A stretch of DNA of 64,000 nucleotides from Liolophura sinensis (taxonomy: Eukaryota; Mollusca; Polyplacophora; Chitonida; Chitonidae): contig NC_088300.1 of the NCBI RefSeq assembly GCF_032854445.1, forward strand, positions 35,569,608 through 35,633,607. Direction: 5' to 3'. Shown one piece after another: positions 12,902 to 27,500 of this stretch. Within the stretch, counting starts at the first letter, position 1; each line of letters opens with the position of its first letter. The notes beneath the pieces are model-generated. The model did no database searches. It worked only from the letters and a program-made list of their open reading frames with translations, and was not told the origin of the DNA. Both the position numbers and the translations under genes were made by a program.

Positions 12902-15900
12902 GGAGAGGGATGAAGACCTCAACATCAACTGTTCTTCAGGTGTGTTAAGAGAAATCTCTCAGTCTGTGTGTCTGTGTGTGTGTGTGTGTTGGAGAGGGAT
13001 GAAGACCTCAACATCAACTGTTCTTCAGGTGTGTGAACAGAAATCTATCAGTCTGTGTGTCTGTGTGTGTGTGTGTTAGAGAGGGATGAAGACCTCAACA
13101 TCAAGTGTTTGTCAGGTGTGTGAACAGAAATGTGTGTTTGAGAGAGAGAGACATTGGTGGAGACCTCAACATGAACTGTTCTTAAGGTGTGTAAATAGAA
13201 ATGTCACAGTCAATCTGTGTGTGTGTGAGAGAGAGAGAAAGTGTTGGAGACCTCAACATGAACTGTTGTTAAGGTGTGTAAACAAAAATGTCACAGTCAA
13301 TCTGTGTGTGTGAGAGAGAGAAAGTGGTGGAGACATCAAAATGAACTGTTCTTAAGGTGTGTGTACAGAAATGTCAGTATGTGTGTGCAAGATACAGTCT
13401 TCTTTTATACATGTGTATAGATAGTTATTTGCATTTTAGCTATTTTAAACTGAAAACAATAGTTAAATTAAATTTGAACAAAATAATGTCCAGTTTTGCC
13501 TCTTTGATCAAAGAAAAAATGTCTTCATGTTTTGTACAATTATTTTTGACAGAGATTACAACTCTCAAAGGAGAAATAACTCTGAATCAAGACTGTTCCT
13601 CAAACTTAACAGATGTGGGAACGCCAGCCTACAACGCATTTCAGCTGACATTCACCTATGAGGTTTGGTGTTTTTAAAACTGCTCCATTCAAATAATTTT
13701 TGTCTTTTTTATTCATTCATCAATATACTAATGTTATACAATGACATTTGGAAAAACATTGGTGGGAAGTGAAGCTTCATGGAACTTACTTTATCCCAAC
13801 TCCAGTTATATATTAATATTGAAGACAAATGGATTTATTTATTTGATTGGTGTTTTAAAATTTGGTTTAAACAAGTCGAGTGAAGATATTTTAACCTATC
13901 ATATAACCATGACACATTTAATATCTCAACCCACTTTGTTATCTTCATTGTCTTTCAGATGAACACACTTCTCTTAGATAGCACCATTCGGCAGTTGTTC
14001 AACGGAATCCGGGTAACAGGTGTTCGGTAAGAGAGCAACTAAGTGAAATCAAAAAGTTGCTAAGTATTAAAAGGTTTTAGTGAATTGTGGCCAGGCAAAG
14101 AAGAATTGACAATCTAAAATCAAGTATTTAAAGTGTACGTAAATCTACTATGGTCTTTTGTCGGACCGGCTGTCCACACATCTGGCCTTAATCTTTCAGG
14201 TGTTAACACTATATCTACAGAACTGCTTTACTTGAGGTACTTCGTTGGCTGCAATGTACCTCTAACCCAGTACCCTTTTGAAAATACATGGAACTACAAG
14301 TCAAGAACTAAAACAGAGTTATGCTCCTTTTTGTGATATGTTACTTTTTTATGTTTACAGTACCACTTCTGTACACTGTTTCAAATTATTTTTCAAAAAA
14401 TTCAAATTTCATGGATGACACCAATAAATTGTGACTGATGTCACATACTATCAGTAATATTGTGAACCAGAGTGAAATCAGTGAGAATAACTGTCCATGC
14501 CATTGTAGCTATATAAATCACTAATTTCTGTGTTTGTTATCACCACAGGTGTGGCAGTGTTGTTGTCTCGTTTGACTTGGATTTGATAAACACAGAGATT
14601 GTCAGTTCTAGTTTTGGAATTCCAATATACAATCCAAACACACGTGTGTGGTCAGTAACCATGGACATACTGCACACCACCCTGATGGGGCTTTTCAATA
14701 GATCCAGCATAAATGCAGACCCAACCTCACTGAGTCTAAAAGGTAATTTGCATATCTTTGCCCCAACGACAGAGGAGGGGAGGTGGTGTACAACAATCTA
14801 TCTGTTGTCTACACTGTGTCTGAACATCGTGGACAGACTTCTCAAATCAAGTCCTGGTAATGGTTGAACTTGTGTGGCTTAGGATTTAGTCACGTTCTTG
14901 TGTGCATGTTCTTGATTGACAGCTGGTAAAGCTCTAGGTACATTTATATATAGACCTGTTGTCTAGAGTGGAAGTTAGTTTCCTTCATTGTAATGCTGGC
15001 TACTGTTGTATAAGTAAAATATTCTTGTGTATAAGGTAAACCACCAATCAAATAAATAAATAAATAAATGGGGGTAGTGGTTTGCCTAGCATCTGGGCAT
15101 GTAAACAGATTAAGCACTGATAAGGCACTGCTTGATTTCTTCCCACCATGCATCACTCCATTGAACAGTAATACTGGTGGAATTGAAAAACTGCAGAAAA
15201 CTACCAAAAAGTCAGCAGATTTGATCATAAAGTGAGGAAGCACTTTTCATACAAAATGCAAGTTTGTCTGTGTATGGAGTCTACAAGTAATACTCTATTT
15301 CTGTACATGTACATTATGCAATATTGTATAAAAAAAGCCTGTTTTAATTCATTTGGAACATTGGAATCCAGAGAACTGGGGGGAAAAAAATTATATGATA
15401 TTAAAATTTAATGACTTTAAATGTGAAAGTAAGCACCTTTGGATTGAAAGTTGTTTCACATGCATAGAATGGTGTCAGAAAATTGAAAAACATTGCATTA
15501 GGATATTGTAAAGGTGGTAATGGGTAGGACCCCTTGAAAGTTTATCTGACTTATTGAAAACGGAAAACAGAACCGAAACCTGATTAAACATTAATTAATA
15601 TGGCATAGTCTGCCTGAAATATGACATCGGCTAGAAATACCATCGGGTGTTGTTTTGTTTAAAATAAGTGTAAACATAACTTTCATGTGATATATATTTC
15701 ATGTGATGTGATATTTATTGAATGTCATACAGATGTGGATTGCAGGATCAATTTTGGTCTTGAATTTGTGGATTTCTCCAGCTCCCATTGGAAAATATTT
15801 AAACCTGTCAACTGGGTTTGTAGGGCTCTCTGCTCACTCTGACTGATCTTCCTCCAAGATGTTCCAGAAATCTATGTACATTACATATGAAAAGCTTTTG

Positions 15901-18900
15901 TTATACAATAACATGTTAAGGGTTGATGGTAATAGACTATGTACTCAGTCCCCTCCACCATTGAATTGTCTACCATCACATAAATGAAAAGTTTTTCAAT
16001 ATGGTGTGAAATAACAGTGAAAAACAACAATGAAATTAATATAAAATAAATATACCTGTTGCTTTCAGAGTGCCCACCCCTGACCTGTGAATGTCTTACC
16101 TCACAATACGGAATTGACAGGATTGGCTGCAGAACATGTCCATGTGTGAATGCTTGTGAGGTAGGTGTACTGAATATTTAGTAATGTGAGGTAGGTGTAC
16201 TGATTGATAATGTGAGGTACGCGTAGGTGTATTGAATGGTAATGTGAGGTACATGTAGGTGTACTGAATGGTAATGTGAGGTAAATGTACTGAATGACAG
16301 TGTGAGGCAGGTGCATAGAATTGTAATGAGAGGTAGGTGCACCGAATGGTAATGTAGGGTAGGTGTACTGAGTGGTCATATTGGGCAGGTGCATCGAGTG
16401 GTAATATCAAGCAGGTGGACCGAGTGGGCATGTCGGGCAGGTGCACCGAGTGGTCATGTCAGGTTGGTGCACCGAGTGGTCATGTTGGGCAGGTGCACCG
16501 AGTGGTCATGCCAGGTTGGTGCAGCGAGAGGTCATGTCGGGCAGATGCACCGAGTGGTACCGGTAAGTGTACTGAGTGGTAACGTGATGTAGGTATATTA
16601 AATGGCAATGTGAGGCTTGGTACACTAACTGGTAATTTGAAGTAGGTATATCGAATGTTCATGTGAGGTAGGTGTGCTGAATGGTAATGTAGGATTTACC
16701 TACTGAATGGTAATGTGGGGTTTATATACTGAATGGTAATGTGGGGTTTATATACTGAATGGTAATGTGGGATTTATATACTGAATGGTAATGTGGGGTT
16801 TATATACTGAATGGTAATGTGGGGTTTATATACTGAATGGTAATGTGTGGTTTATATACTTAATGGTAATGTACGATTTATATACTGAATGGTAATGTGG
16901 GGTTTATATACTGAATGGTAATGTGTGGTTTATATACTGAATGGTAATGTGTGGTTTATGTAATAAATGGTAAGGTGAGGATTGAGGAAGGCATCTGAAT
17001 GGCCCAGTGGGATAAGTGTACATGTACTAAATAGTAATGTCAGGTACACATGTACATGTAGGTACACTGAAAGGTATTGCAACATATGTGTATGTCCCAT
17101 GTTGAAAGATATAATACCAGATATTTAATTATCCAGTCTGTGTTAATAGGTAGGATACACATCAAAATTTTCACCTACCATATGACCGACCGAGCAGAGC
17201 AGTTAAAGTTGCTTCAGATTGAACGTGCTGTAAGGTTCTTTATTGTGTTTAGAATGTTAAATACACATTTTAGCTGTGACTAGTCTAGAACTTTATCTTG
17301 GTTCGTTTGGTTTATATTTTGTGTGTGTAAATTATTTATGAGATAGTATGTATTATGGTAGTAATGCATGCTGACATCAAAACACTTATAACACTTTTTC
17401 CCCAGAATTTTAACTGTGAACAAGGGTACCATTGTGAGGTGGGTTCAACTGGAGAAGCAGTATGTGCACGTAAGTCAAACATGTTTGTGAAGCCTTGTCA
17501 AATATACAAATTTCCTCTCTTCAGTAAATAGAATATATCTGATTTTCATTGTCAGGAGTTTATGAATTTAAGATGTGTCTTTAGATTACTCAAAGGAAAA
17601 AAAGCAATAATCACATCTGAATAGAAAATATTTGTGTTTTGGATAATTAAGGTCAATATTTTAATAGATTCTCAAGCAAACAAATATCACAAATAAGATA
17701 AAAAATATCAAATATTGTTTTTCAACAAAAACGTTTTTCAAGTGACCCATTTTGATTGATTCTGAATAACTCATCCACCTTGTAGGGTCACTTCAGAGTT
17801 TTTGTGTGAAGTGAAATGCATTTTTCATCAGAATAACTTGTTATAATCAGAGGCCTTCATGCACTTCTGAATGTGTATTTTTACACTCCAGACTTCAGGT
17901 GTAACACAGCAATACTGTCGTTTTCATAATAATTGTGTAACAGGGTCATATGTAAGCGATATCTATCTAAGCAGTATCTATCTCCAGACTGGAAGTAATT
18001 TCCCTCTATTATTTATATAAAGGTTAAATGCTAATGGCAATCTATGCCTTTATTTTTGTTCACCATAGAAGAGTTTCACTTCCCATTGTCAAATTGGCTC
18101 TTGGTTATTTCAAACCTCATCAACAAAGCCTGATTTTTCATGTCAGGCCGGACAAAAAGCAGTGGAGCTCTATTATCTTACCTTTTTGTTTGATCCACCG
18201 GCTTTTTTCAACACTCAGAACTGCCTGGTAGTCCTTAATTTGATAGAGCTAAACATAAGAGTCACATATTTTCCCATACGCTTCAGTGAGGATCAGTTCT
18301 GCTTTCTACGTCAGTTCGTCATTAGATTAGTTGAGCCACATTTGTGCAGCTAATACCTTATAATCCTTCAATTGCACTGCACCACAATAACCAGACCCCT
18401 TTTAAACCCCTGCGTTCAAGTTTTGTTCAGTATATTTACATATGCTTGAATGATAATACCCAGTGCCAATTGTACTCCATGATATGGTTCATAAGTTGAC
18501 AGTGTTGATGGTTTTGAATATCCTGGATGGTTTTACTTGTTAAAACCAACTGGTATTAGCCAGCCGTTTTAGCGCTGTAAGATGTCATTTGTGTGTTATC
18601 CAAAACTGATTATATATTGTTTTTACAGCTGATGGTCTGCAGTGTTTGGAGGGTGCGATAAAGTGTATTGAGAAAGGTGGGACCAAAGAGATTTGCGTTC
18701 TTAGGGAATTCATTTGCGATGAGGATGATGATTGTGAGGATGGACGTGATGAGGCCAACTGTACAGTTACAAGTAAGATCATAGTAGACTATGGCTATAG
18801 TTCTACTTGTGGACCATATGTATAAATATGTATATATGTATATGTTTATAGTACACTCTATGGCCGTATCATTACTTGTGGTACGACAGTGAGGCAGATC

Positions 18901-21538
18901 ATAATACACTATGTAGCTGTACCTCTACTTGTTGTACAACAATGAAGCAGATCATAATACACTATGTAGCTGTACCTCTACTTGTTGTACAACAATGAGG
19001 CAGATCATAATACACTATGTAGCTGTACCTCTACTTGTTGTACAACAATGAAGCAGATCATAATACACTATGTAGCTGTACCTCTACTTGTTGTACAACA
19101 ATGAGGCAGATCATAATACACTATGTAGCTGTACCTCTACTTGTTGTACAACAATGAAGCAGATCATAATACACTATGTAGCTGTACCTCTACTTGTTGT
19201 ACAACAATGAGGCAGATCATAATACACTATGTAGCTGTACCTCTACTTGTTGTACAACAATGAAGCAGATCATAATACACTATGTAGCTGTACCTCTACT
19301 TGTTGTACAACAATGAGGCAGATCATAATACACTATGTAGCTGTACCTCTACTTGTGGTACAACAATGAAGCAGATCATAATACAATATGTAGCTGTACC
19401 TCTACTTGTGGTACAACAATGAGGCAGATCATAATACACTATGTAGCTGTGCCTCTACTTGTTGTACAACAATGAAGCAGATCATAATACAATATGTAGC
19501 TGTACCTCTACTTGTTGTACAACAATGAAGCAGATCATAATACAATATGTAGCTGTACCTCTACTTGTTGTACAACAATGAAGCAGATCATAATACACTA
19601 TGTAGCTGTACCTCTACTTGTTGTACAACAATGAAGCAGATCATAATACAATATGTAGCTGTACCTCTACTTGTGGTACAACAATGAATCAGATCATAAA
19701 TCACAATAGTCATACCCTAATACAATATGTGGCTGTACCGCTACTTATGGCACAACATGCACAAATACCTCTGCCTGTGGTACAGCCAATGTAAACTGAC
19801 CTCTGCTTGTTGTATAGCTTAAGGCTCACACAGCTAGCGGTGTCTGAACAGGTGAGGAAGTTCTTGGAGTCAAGAGAGTTGAATTTGGTACAAACCTGTT
19901 ACTGCCATGGCAGCGATATCAGTCTGATGTTTAGTCCAGAATTTGTTTTTGGTACAAAATTCTGGAATGTAGTGTTTAACGACAGACAGCTCTGTGATGG
20001 GTGAGGAGAGGAGCGGGGATGTCCATCTAGTCTTTTTGAGTTGGTTTGATGACAAATTCTTTAATCTAGTGTTTGATTTTATTTATTTAGTTATTTATTT
20101 CATTGGTGCTTTACGCTGTACTCAAGAATTTTTCACTTATACGACGGCGGCCAGCATTATGGTGGGTGGAAAACGGGCACAGCCCGGGGGAAACCCACGA
20201 CCAGTTGCAATGTAGTGTTTGAAGTACAGATCTTGATAAACATTTGAGGTCAACGTCTTCTCATGTCCTTGGTAAATGTGTGGAACTCCAAGACCTGACA
20301 TTGTGCAGCATCTTGCATACGTTGTTTCACAATTGATATATGGTGTTGCAGCACTCATTGTGACATACCCTTATAGTAATTATGTTTCATTGCAATGAAT
20401 TCACACCTCAAGCATGCACATGATTTAAATAAAATTCAAACATTTCGCCCACAAAAGTGCAGTTTTAGAGGCAATTAAATGTCACAAAATATTAATGTCA
20501 CAAATTATTTTTTTTTTTGTGCTGAAACATACAATTGTCTTGTAAAATATCATCCTATGTTCCAAGCAAACCTCAAAACACCTTTCCAAAATCAGTAGAA
20601 CTGTCAGAATCAGGAAAAATGGGTGAGTTAGTCATGGACGAAATTTTGTGGTGATTTAGGGTATTCAGTTTGACAGATTTAATGCATTGGTAGTTTTGTT
20701 TTTTATCAGGCTGCCCATAAGTATAATTTATTGTTGGTGAAATAGTGGAGTAATGTACCGGTTACATGCTGTACCTGTTATTAGATGTTTGCCCTGGGGG
20801 AAGTAGGAGGTGTGTCGATGGAGAGAAGTGTGTTCTGACAAACCGATGGTGTGATGGCAGTGTGGACTGTGGAGATGGCAGTGATGAGCAAGGATGTCCT
20901 TCAACAACAAAATCACTATCACCACCGACAACAACAAAGTCACAATCACCATTAACAACAAAGTCACTATCACCACCGACAACAACAAAGTCACCATCAC
21001 CGCCGACATCAACAAAGTCACCATCACCACCAACATCAACAAAGTCACCATCACCACCAACATCAACAAAGTCACCATCACCACCGACAACCAAGTCACC
21101 ATCACCACCGACATCAACAAAGTCAACATCACCACCGACAACCAAGTCACCATCACCACCAACAACAAAGTCACCAACACCGTCAACAACAAGAAAAGAA
21201 ACAACAACAGCAGGTGAGATCAATGTTAATGGATGGACAATAGAATAGAGAGTATTGTCAAAAGGTCATATTCATGGATTTAATTTAATGTGTCATACAA
21301 TGACAAACATTCTAATGAGGGACTGGTAGCTGTACAAGCACAGCCCTACGCAAAATAATGTTGTATCAAAGAAAAGAATGAACGACCACACTACTTGAAC
21401 CGAGTGGACTGAGGTGGACATATCTCCTCATTCAGTGATATGGGTAATAGGTATTCAATAGTTAAGCACCTTATGTACATTAATACAGGAACTGCTTTGG
21501 TGGCCTAATACTGGAATCGGCTTGCTTGTCTGTCCGGC

Positions 21539-21577
<39 letters not shown>

Positions 21578-24500
21578 ACACTCTATTTGCATCTCCTCCT
21601 AAACACCAGCGTCAATTTCGATGAAACTTACTATACACCTAGCCTATCATTGAACTTGTGCTTAAGTTTAATAATTACATAATTAAAACATAATTAATTC
21701 TCATAATTACCCTTATTTAGGACTTTGTGTGATAGTGCTTTTCCATGTACTCAGATTCTGTCCATGCTACTTATTCTTTAAGCACTGAACCTATTTCTAT
21801 GAAACTTAGCATACAGCTGCTGTATCATCTAAACTTGTGCATGCTTAAGTTTAATTACAATTTGTTAATTGTGCAGTAATGAATTTTCATTTACACTGTA
21901 TTGTCTTCTGACTCCTACATTTCTCCTTTCAAACTGGCTGTACCAGCAGTGCAATCAATGCACACATGGAATGGCCCATGGAACGATCTGTATGAAGCCA
22001 AACTAAGCAACATGAAGTCTTTTAACATTTCTTTTAAGGTTTTCTCAATTTTCTTTCTTTTATTTTTGGAAATGTTGAGAGATGGAAGGAGGTATTTCGG
22101 ACCTCCGAATTCTAGTTTCATTCCATTTGTCCATGGAGCTTTGGAGGCTACATAATAAGCAGTTAACAGTGTAGTCTTACTTGTCTTTTGCTATTATGAC
22201 ATGTGGTATGTCCCACATGGGGAAGCTCATCATAAACTTGCCTCCACAGGCACTCCAGTTTCTTAGACAGACTCAACTTACTGCCATCATAATAAGGAAA
22301 ATTTCTTCATTATGCTGATAATAACGATGAAGTAAATAAATGTACCTGTTGGTTTCAGCAAGGACGTGTCCGCCTCTGTCCTGTCTTTGTCCTATCTCAG
22401 GCCACAGGACTGACAGCAATGGCTGCAGAATATGTCCATGTGTGAATGCTTGTGAGGTAGGTGTACTGAATATTCAGTAATGTGAAGTAGGTGTACTGAA
22501 TGGTAATGTGAGGTACATGTATGTGTACTTAATGGTAATGAGAGGTAGATATAGGTGTACTATATGGTAGTGTGTGGTACATATAGGTGTACTGAGTGGT
22601 AGTGAATGAATGAATGAATGAATGAATATGGCTTGAATGGTGAACGCCACATCTGCAATATCTCATGGTAATGTGAGGTACATACAGGTGTACTGAATGA
22701 TAATGTGAGGTACATGTATGTGTACTGAATGGTAATTTGAGGTACACGTAAGTGTACTGTATGGTGATATGAGGTACATGTATGTGTACTGAATGGTAAT
22801 GTGAGGTACACGTAAGTGTTTTGTATGGTAATGCAAGGAAAGGTTGCAGAATTACAATGTAAGGAAATGGCAGGTACACCATGTAGGTATACTGAATGCT
22901 GTTGTAAGGAAGGTGTACTGAATGGTAATGTGAGGTACATGTATGTGTACTTAATGGTAATGAGAGGTAGATATAGGTGTACTATATGGTAGTGTGTGGT
23001 ACATATAGGTGTACTGAGTGGTAGTGAATGAATGAATGAATGAATGAATATGGCTTGAATGGTGAACGCCACATCTGCAATATCTCATGGTAATGTGAGG
23101 TACATACAGGTGTACTGAATGATAATGTGAGGTACATGTATGTGTACTGAATGGTAATGAGAGGTAGATATAGGTGTACTATATGGTAGTGTGTGGTACA
23201 TATAGGTGTACTGAGTGGTAGTGAATGAATGAATGAATGAATGAATATGGCTTGAATGGTGAACGCCACATCTGCACTATCTCATGGTAATGTGAGGTAC
23301 ATACAGGTGTACTGAATGGTAATGTGAGGTACATGTATGTGTACTGAATGGTAATTTGAGGTACACGTAAGTGTACTGTATGGTGATATGAGGTACATGT
23401 ATGTGTACTGAATGGTAATGTGAGGTACACGTAAGTGTTTTGTATGGTAATGCAAGGAAAGGTTGCAGAATTACAATGTAAGGAAATGGCAGGTACACCA
23501 TGTAGGTATACTGAATGCTGTTGTAAGGAAGGTGTACTATATGGTATTGTGAGGAAGGTGTACTATATGGTATTGTGAGGAAGGTGTACTATATGGTATT
23601 TTGAGGCTTTTGTCCTGGTTGTAGATTGAGGTAGATGTACCTATTGGCAGTGCCAGCTAGCTATGCTGACTGGTATTGTCAGGTGTGTGCAATAAATTGT
23701 AATGTCACGTATGGTAAATGACCTGAAGTTTCGCCCTGGGACTCAGAAAGTTTTGGCTGTTACTGACTGAGCTCCGTGGGAGAGCAACAAGCACATGTTT
23801 CACTGAGCAGGTACTATAGTCTGTGCTCCTACTGCCAACAGTTCATGTTTTCCTCAGTTTTAATCGTAATGATTTTAGTACATGCACTTGGCAACAGGTT
23901 ATTTCGGGAATAATGGGATTTTGGGAGAAAATTAAGCGTGACAATCCAGTACCTTTAGGCATGTGGAGTGTCATGTCATGTACACCTACACATGTGCATT
24001 GGCACCGCTCATTAAGCTGCAGCCAAACATTTCTTGATCATTCTGGCGTAATTTGAAAGACTGTCAACTTCGCAAACATGAATACTTAATTTACTTTATA
24101 TTTAGAAAACATTTTGTGTGTAAAACCAGTGACAGTGTTGTGTGAACTCCTAATGTGATAACAGCTCAAACAAATTGTGTCTCCCGATATGCCGGACTCA
24201 CACGTAGTGTTACCGAAAAGGGGTGAAAGTAAATCGTGGTAATTTTCAAGGGGCTAATCTCTTTCTGCTGTGATCTTTCTGCCAACACAGATCGTGTGAA
24301 AGTAAACGAGAGTAACTCAAGTGCAAAACTTGTTTGCCGAAGGTGTACTGAATGCTAATGTTAGGTATCTGTACTGAATGGTAATGTCGGGTAACTGCAC
24401 TGAATGGTAATGTCAGGTAACTGTACTGAAGGATAATGTCCGGTAGCTGTACTGAATGGTAATGTCAGGTAGCTGCGCTGAATGATACTGTCAGGCAGCT

Positions 24501-27500
24501 GCACTGAATGGTAATGTCAGGTAGTTGTAATGAATGGTAATGTCAGGTAGCTGTACTGAATGGTAATGTGAGGTAGCTGCACTGAATGGTAATGTCAGGT
24601 AGTTGTAATGAATGGTAATGTCAGGTAGCTGTACTGAATGGTAATGTCAGGTAGCTGCACTGAGTGGTAATGTCAGGTAGATGTAATGAATTGGTAATGT
24701 CAAGTACATGTAGGTGTACTGAAGGGCAATGTCAGGTAACTGTACTGAATTGTAATGTCAGGTAGCTGTGCTGAATGGTAATGTCAGGTAGCTGTACTGA
24801 ATGGTAATGTCAGGTAGTTGTAATGAATGGTAATGTCAGGTAGCTGTACTGAATGGTAATGTCAGGTAGCTGTACTGAATGGTAATGTCAGGTAGTTGTA
24901 ATGAATGGTAATGTGAGGTAGCTATACTGAATGGTAATGTCAGGTAGCTGCACTGAATGGTAATGTCAGGTAGTTGTAATGAATGGTAATGTGAGGTAGC
25001 TATACTGAATGGTAATGTCAGGTAGCTGTACTGAATGGTAATGTCAGGTAGCTGTACTGAATGGTAATGTCAGGTAGCTGTACTGAATGGTAATGTCAGG
25101 TAGTTGTAATGAATGGTAATGTCAGGTAGTTGTAGTGAATGGTAATGTTAGGTAGCTGCACTGAATGGTAATGTCGGGTAACTGCACTGAATGGTAATGT
25201 CAGGTAGCTGTACTGAATGGTAATGTCAGGTAGCTGTACTGAATGCTAATGTTAGGTAGCTGTACTGAATGGTAATGTCAGGTAGCTGTACTGAATGGTA
25301 ATGTCAGGTAGTTGTAATGAATGGTAATGTCAGGTAGCTGTACTGAATGGTAAGGTCATGTAGGTTTATTTACTTATTTATTTATTTGATTGGTGTTTTA
25401 CGCCATACTCAAGAATATTTCACTTATATGACACGGCAAGCATCATGGTGGAAGAAAACCAGACAGCCCGTAGGAATCCCATGACCATCTGCAGGCTGCT
25501 GGCAGACTTTCCCATGTACGGCAGGAGAGGGAGCCAGCATGAACTGAACTTGAACTTACAGCGACCGCAGTTGTGAGAGGCTCTTGGGTCAATGCGCTGG
25601 ACTAGCATGCTAACCACAGAGGCCACAAAGGCCCCTGTCATATTGGTGAACTGAATGGTAATGTCAGGTAGCTGTACTGAATGTGATATCTGTTTTAATT
25701 AAGTAGATAGTTTGTAATTGTGCCTGAAATGTTTATTACCTGTTTTTTCCTTTCATGAGTGCAGACATTTTTTTGAAATTTCATTCGTGTGAAAAACAAT
25801 GTATTTACAATAATATATATAATCGATTTGGGATCAGTCGTGGGCTTTTGTCAGCTGTTATCCAACAAGTACTACATTTTTCTCCTAGAATGTTGAGTGT
25901 GCCAAAGATTACCATTGTGAGGTCCGTGTGGGGTCTGGAGAAGCAGTATGTACGCGTAAGTCAATCACATTACAGTGTTCTTCTCAGTTACACACATTTT
26001 TTTTTTTTACTTTTGATCATTTAATAACAATGCACCTGATTTTCCATTCTAATTTCTTCCATAGCAGTGGGGAAATAATGAACTTTATCTAGTCCTTATG
26101 TATTTATGTATTTTAGCGCACCTGCACAAAGTCAAGAGAGGCATTATGAGGGGATGGGGGGAATTTTAGTGTTGATGTTGGGGCCTGGTTAAGCCTTTGT
26201 TTAAGCTCCTGTATATTGGGTTCTCATGCATTAATTGAAAGTTAAGCTTTTTTTTTTTTACAGCTAAAGATTTTTTTTAAAAATATTGATACCCTCTTTA
26301 CGAAGTTAAGGGTGAAGGGGTGGGGGTTATACTGGATTCATCCTATCTGTCTGTCTGTAGACACGATTTAGTCCATTTCATCTCTTCTCAAAGTAGGGTG
26401 ATTTTGATGAAACCATACATCTTGTCTATCATCTGAACCTGTGCATGCTTTAGTTTAATGGCAACTGGGTAAATATTTTCATGATTAGCCCCATTTAAGA
26501 CCTTGCGTATGATGCTTCTCCATGTATTCAGATTTTGTCCATGCAACTTATTCCTCAAGTACTGAACCTATTTCCATGCAACTTATTCCTCAAGTACTGA
26601 AGCTATTTCCATGAAACTATTCCTCAAGCACTGAACCTATTTCCATGAAACTATTCCTCAAGCACTGAACCTATTTCCATGAAACTATTCCTCAAGTACT
26701 GAACCTATTTCCATGAAACTATTCCTCAAGCACTGAACCTATTTCCATGAAACTATTCCTCAAGGACTGAACCTATTTCCATGAAACTATTCCTCAAGTA
26801 CTGAACCTATTTCCATGAAACTATTCCTCAAGTACTGAACCTATTTCCATGAAACTATTCCTCAAGTACTGAACCTATTTCCATGAAACTATTCCTCAAG
26901 TACTGAACCTATTTCCATGAAACTATTCCTCTAGTACTGAACCTATTTCCATGAAACTATTCCTCAAGTACTGAACCTATTTCCATGAAACTATTCCTCA
27001 AGCACTGAACCTATTTCCATGAAACTTAGCATACATCTGCCTGTATTATCTAAACTTGTGTATGCTTAAGTTTAATTATAATCGGGTAATTATTTCTAGA
27101 ATTATTCCCAACTAGGTACTTAGTGCAGTAATGAATTTTCATGCTGGACATTGATTTTATCCATGCAAGTCCTGCTAAAGTATTAGACGAATTTACCTTA
27201 AACTTTGTGGATATCTTTTTATATCATCTAAAACATCTAAATGGTTAATAATAATGACAGTCTGATGATTATTTTATTTTCATTGTTACCCTCATTCAGG
27301 CACATGGCCAAATAATGACACTGTTCATGCACACAGCTAAATGAGACAGCTGAAGACACATTTCATTATCGTGGTGTTCTACTTTAACATAGATATTATC
27401 TGAGAATAATATCTCACATGTGTACGACAATGTCATTCTACTTTATTTTGGTTTAGAGGTCAGGATTTGAATTATGTATTACCTGACTGGAACATTATGC

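Noticed and set aside
12445-13313. Open frames rich in CVCVCV within the GT-containing array
   Set aside because: They are products of GT runs and repeat periodicity. The true TY2 frame meets a stop just after the donor.
20728-21223. Long minus-strand open frames (Asp/Val- or Leu/Val-rich) opposite the stalk exon
   Set aside because: Mirror frames of the coding Ser/Thr/Pro repeat; the same happens opposite 28632-29015.
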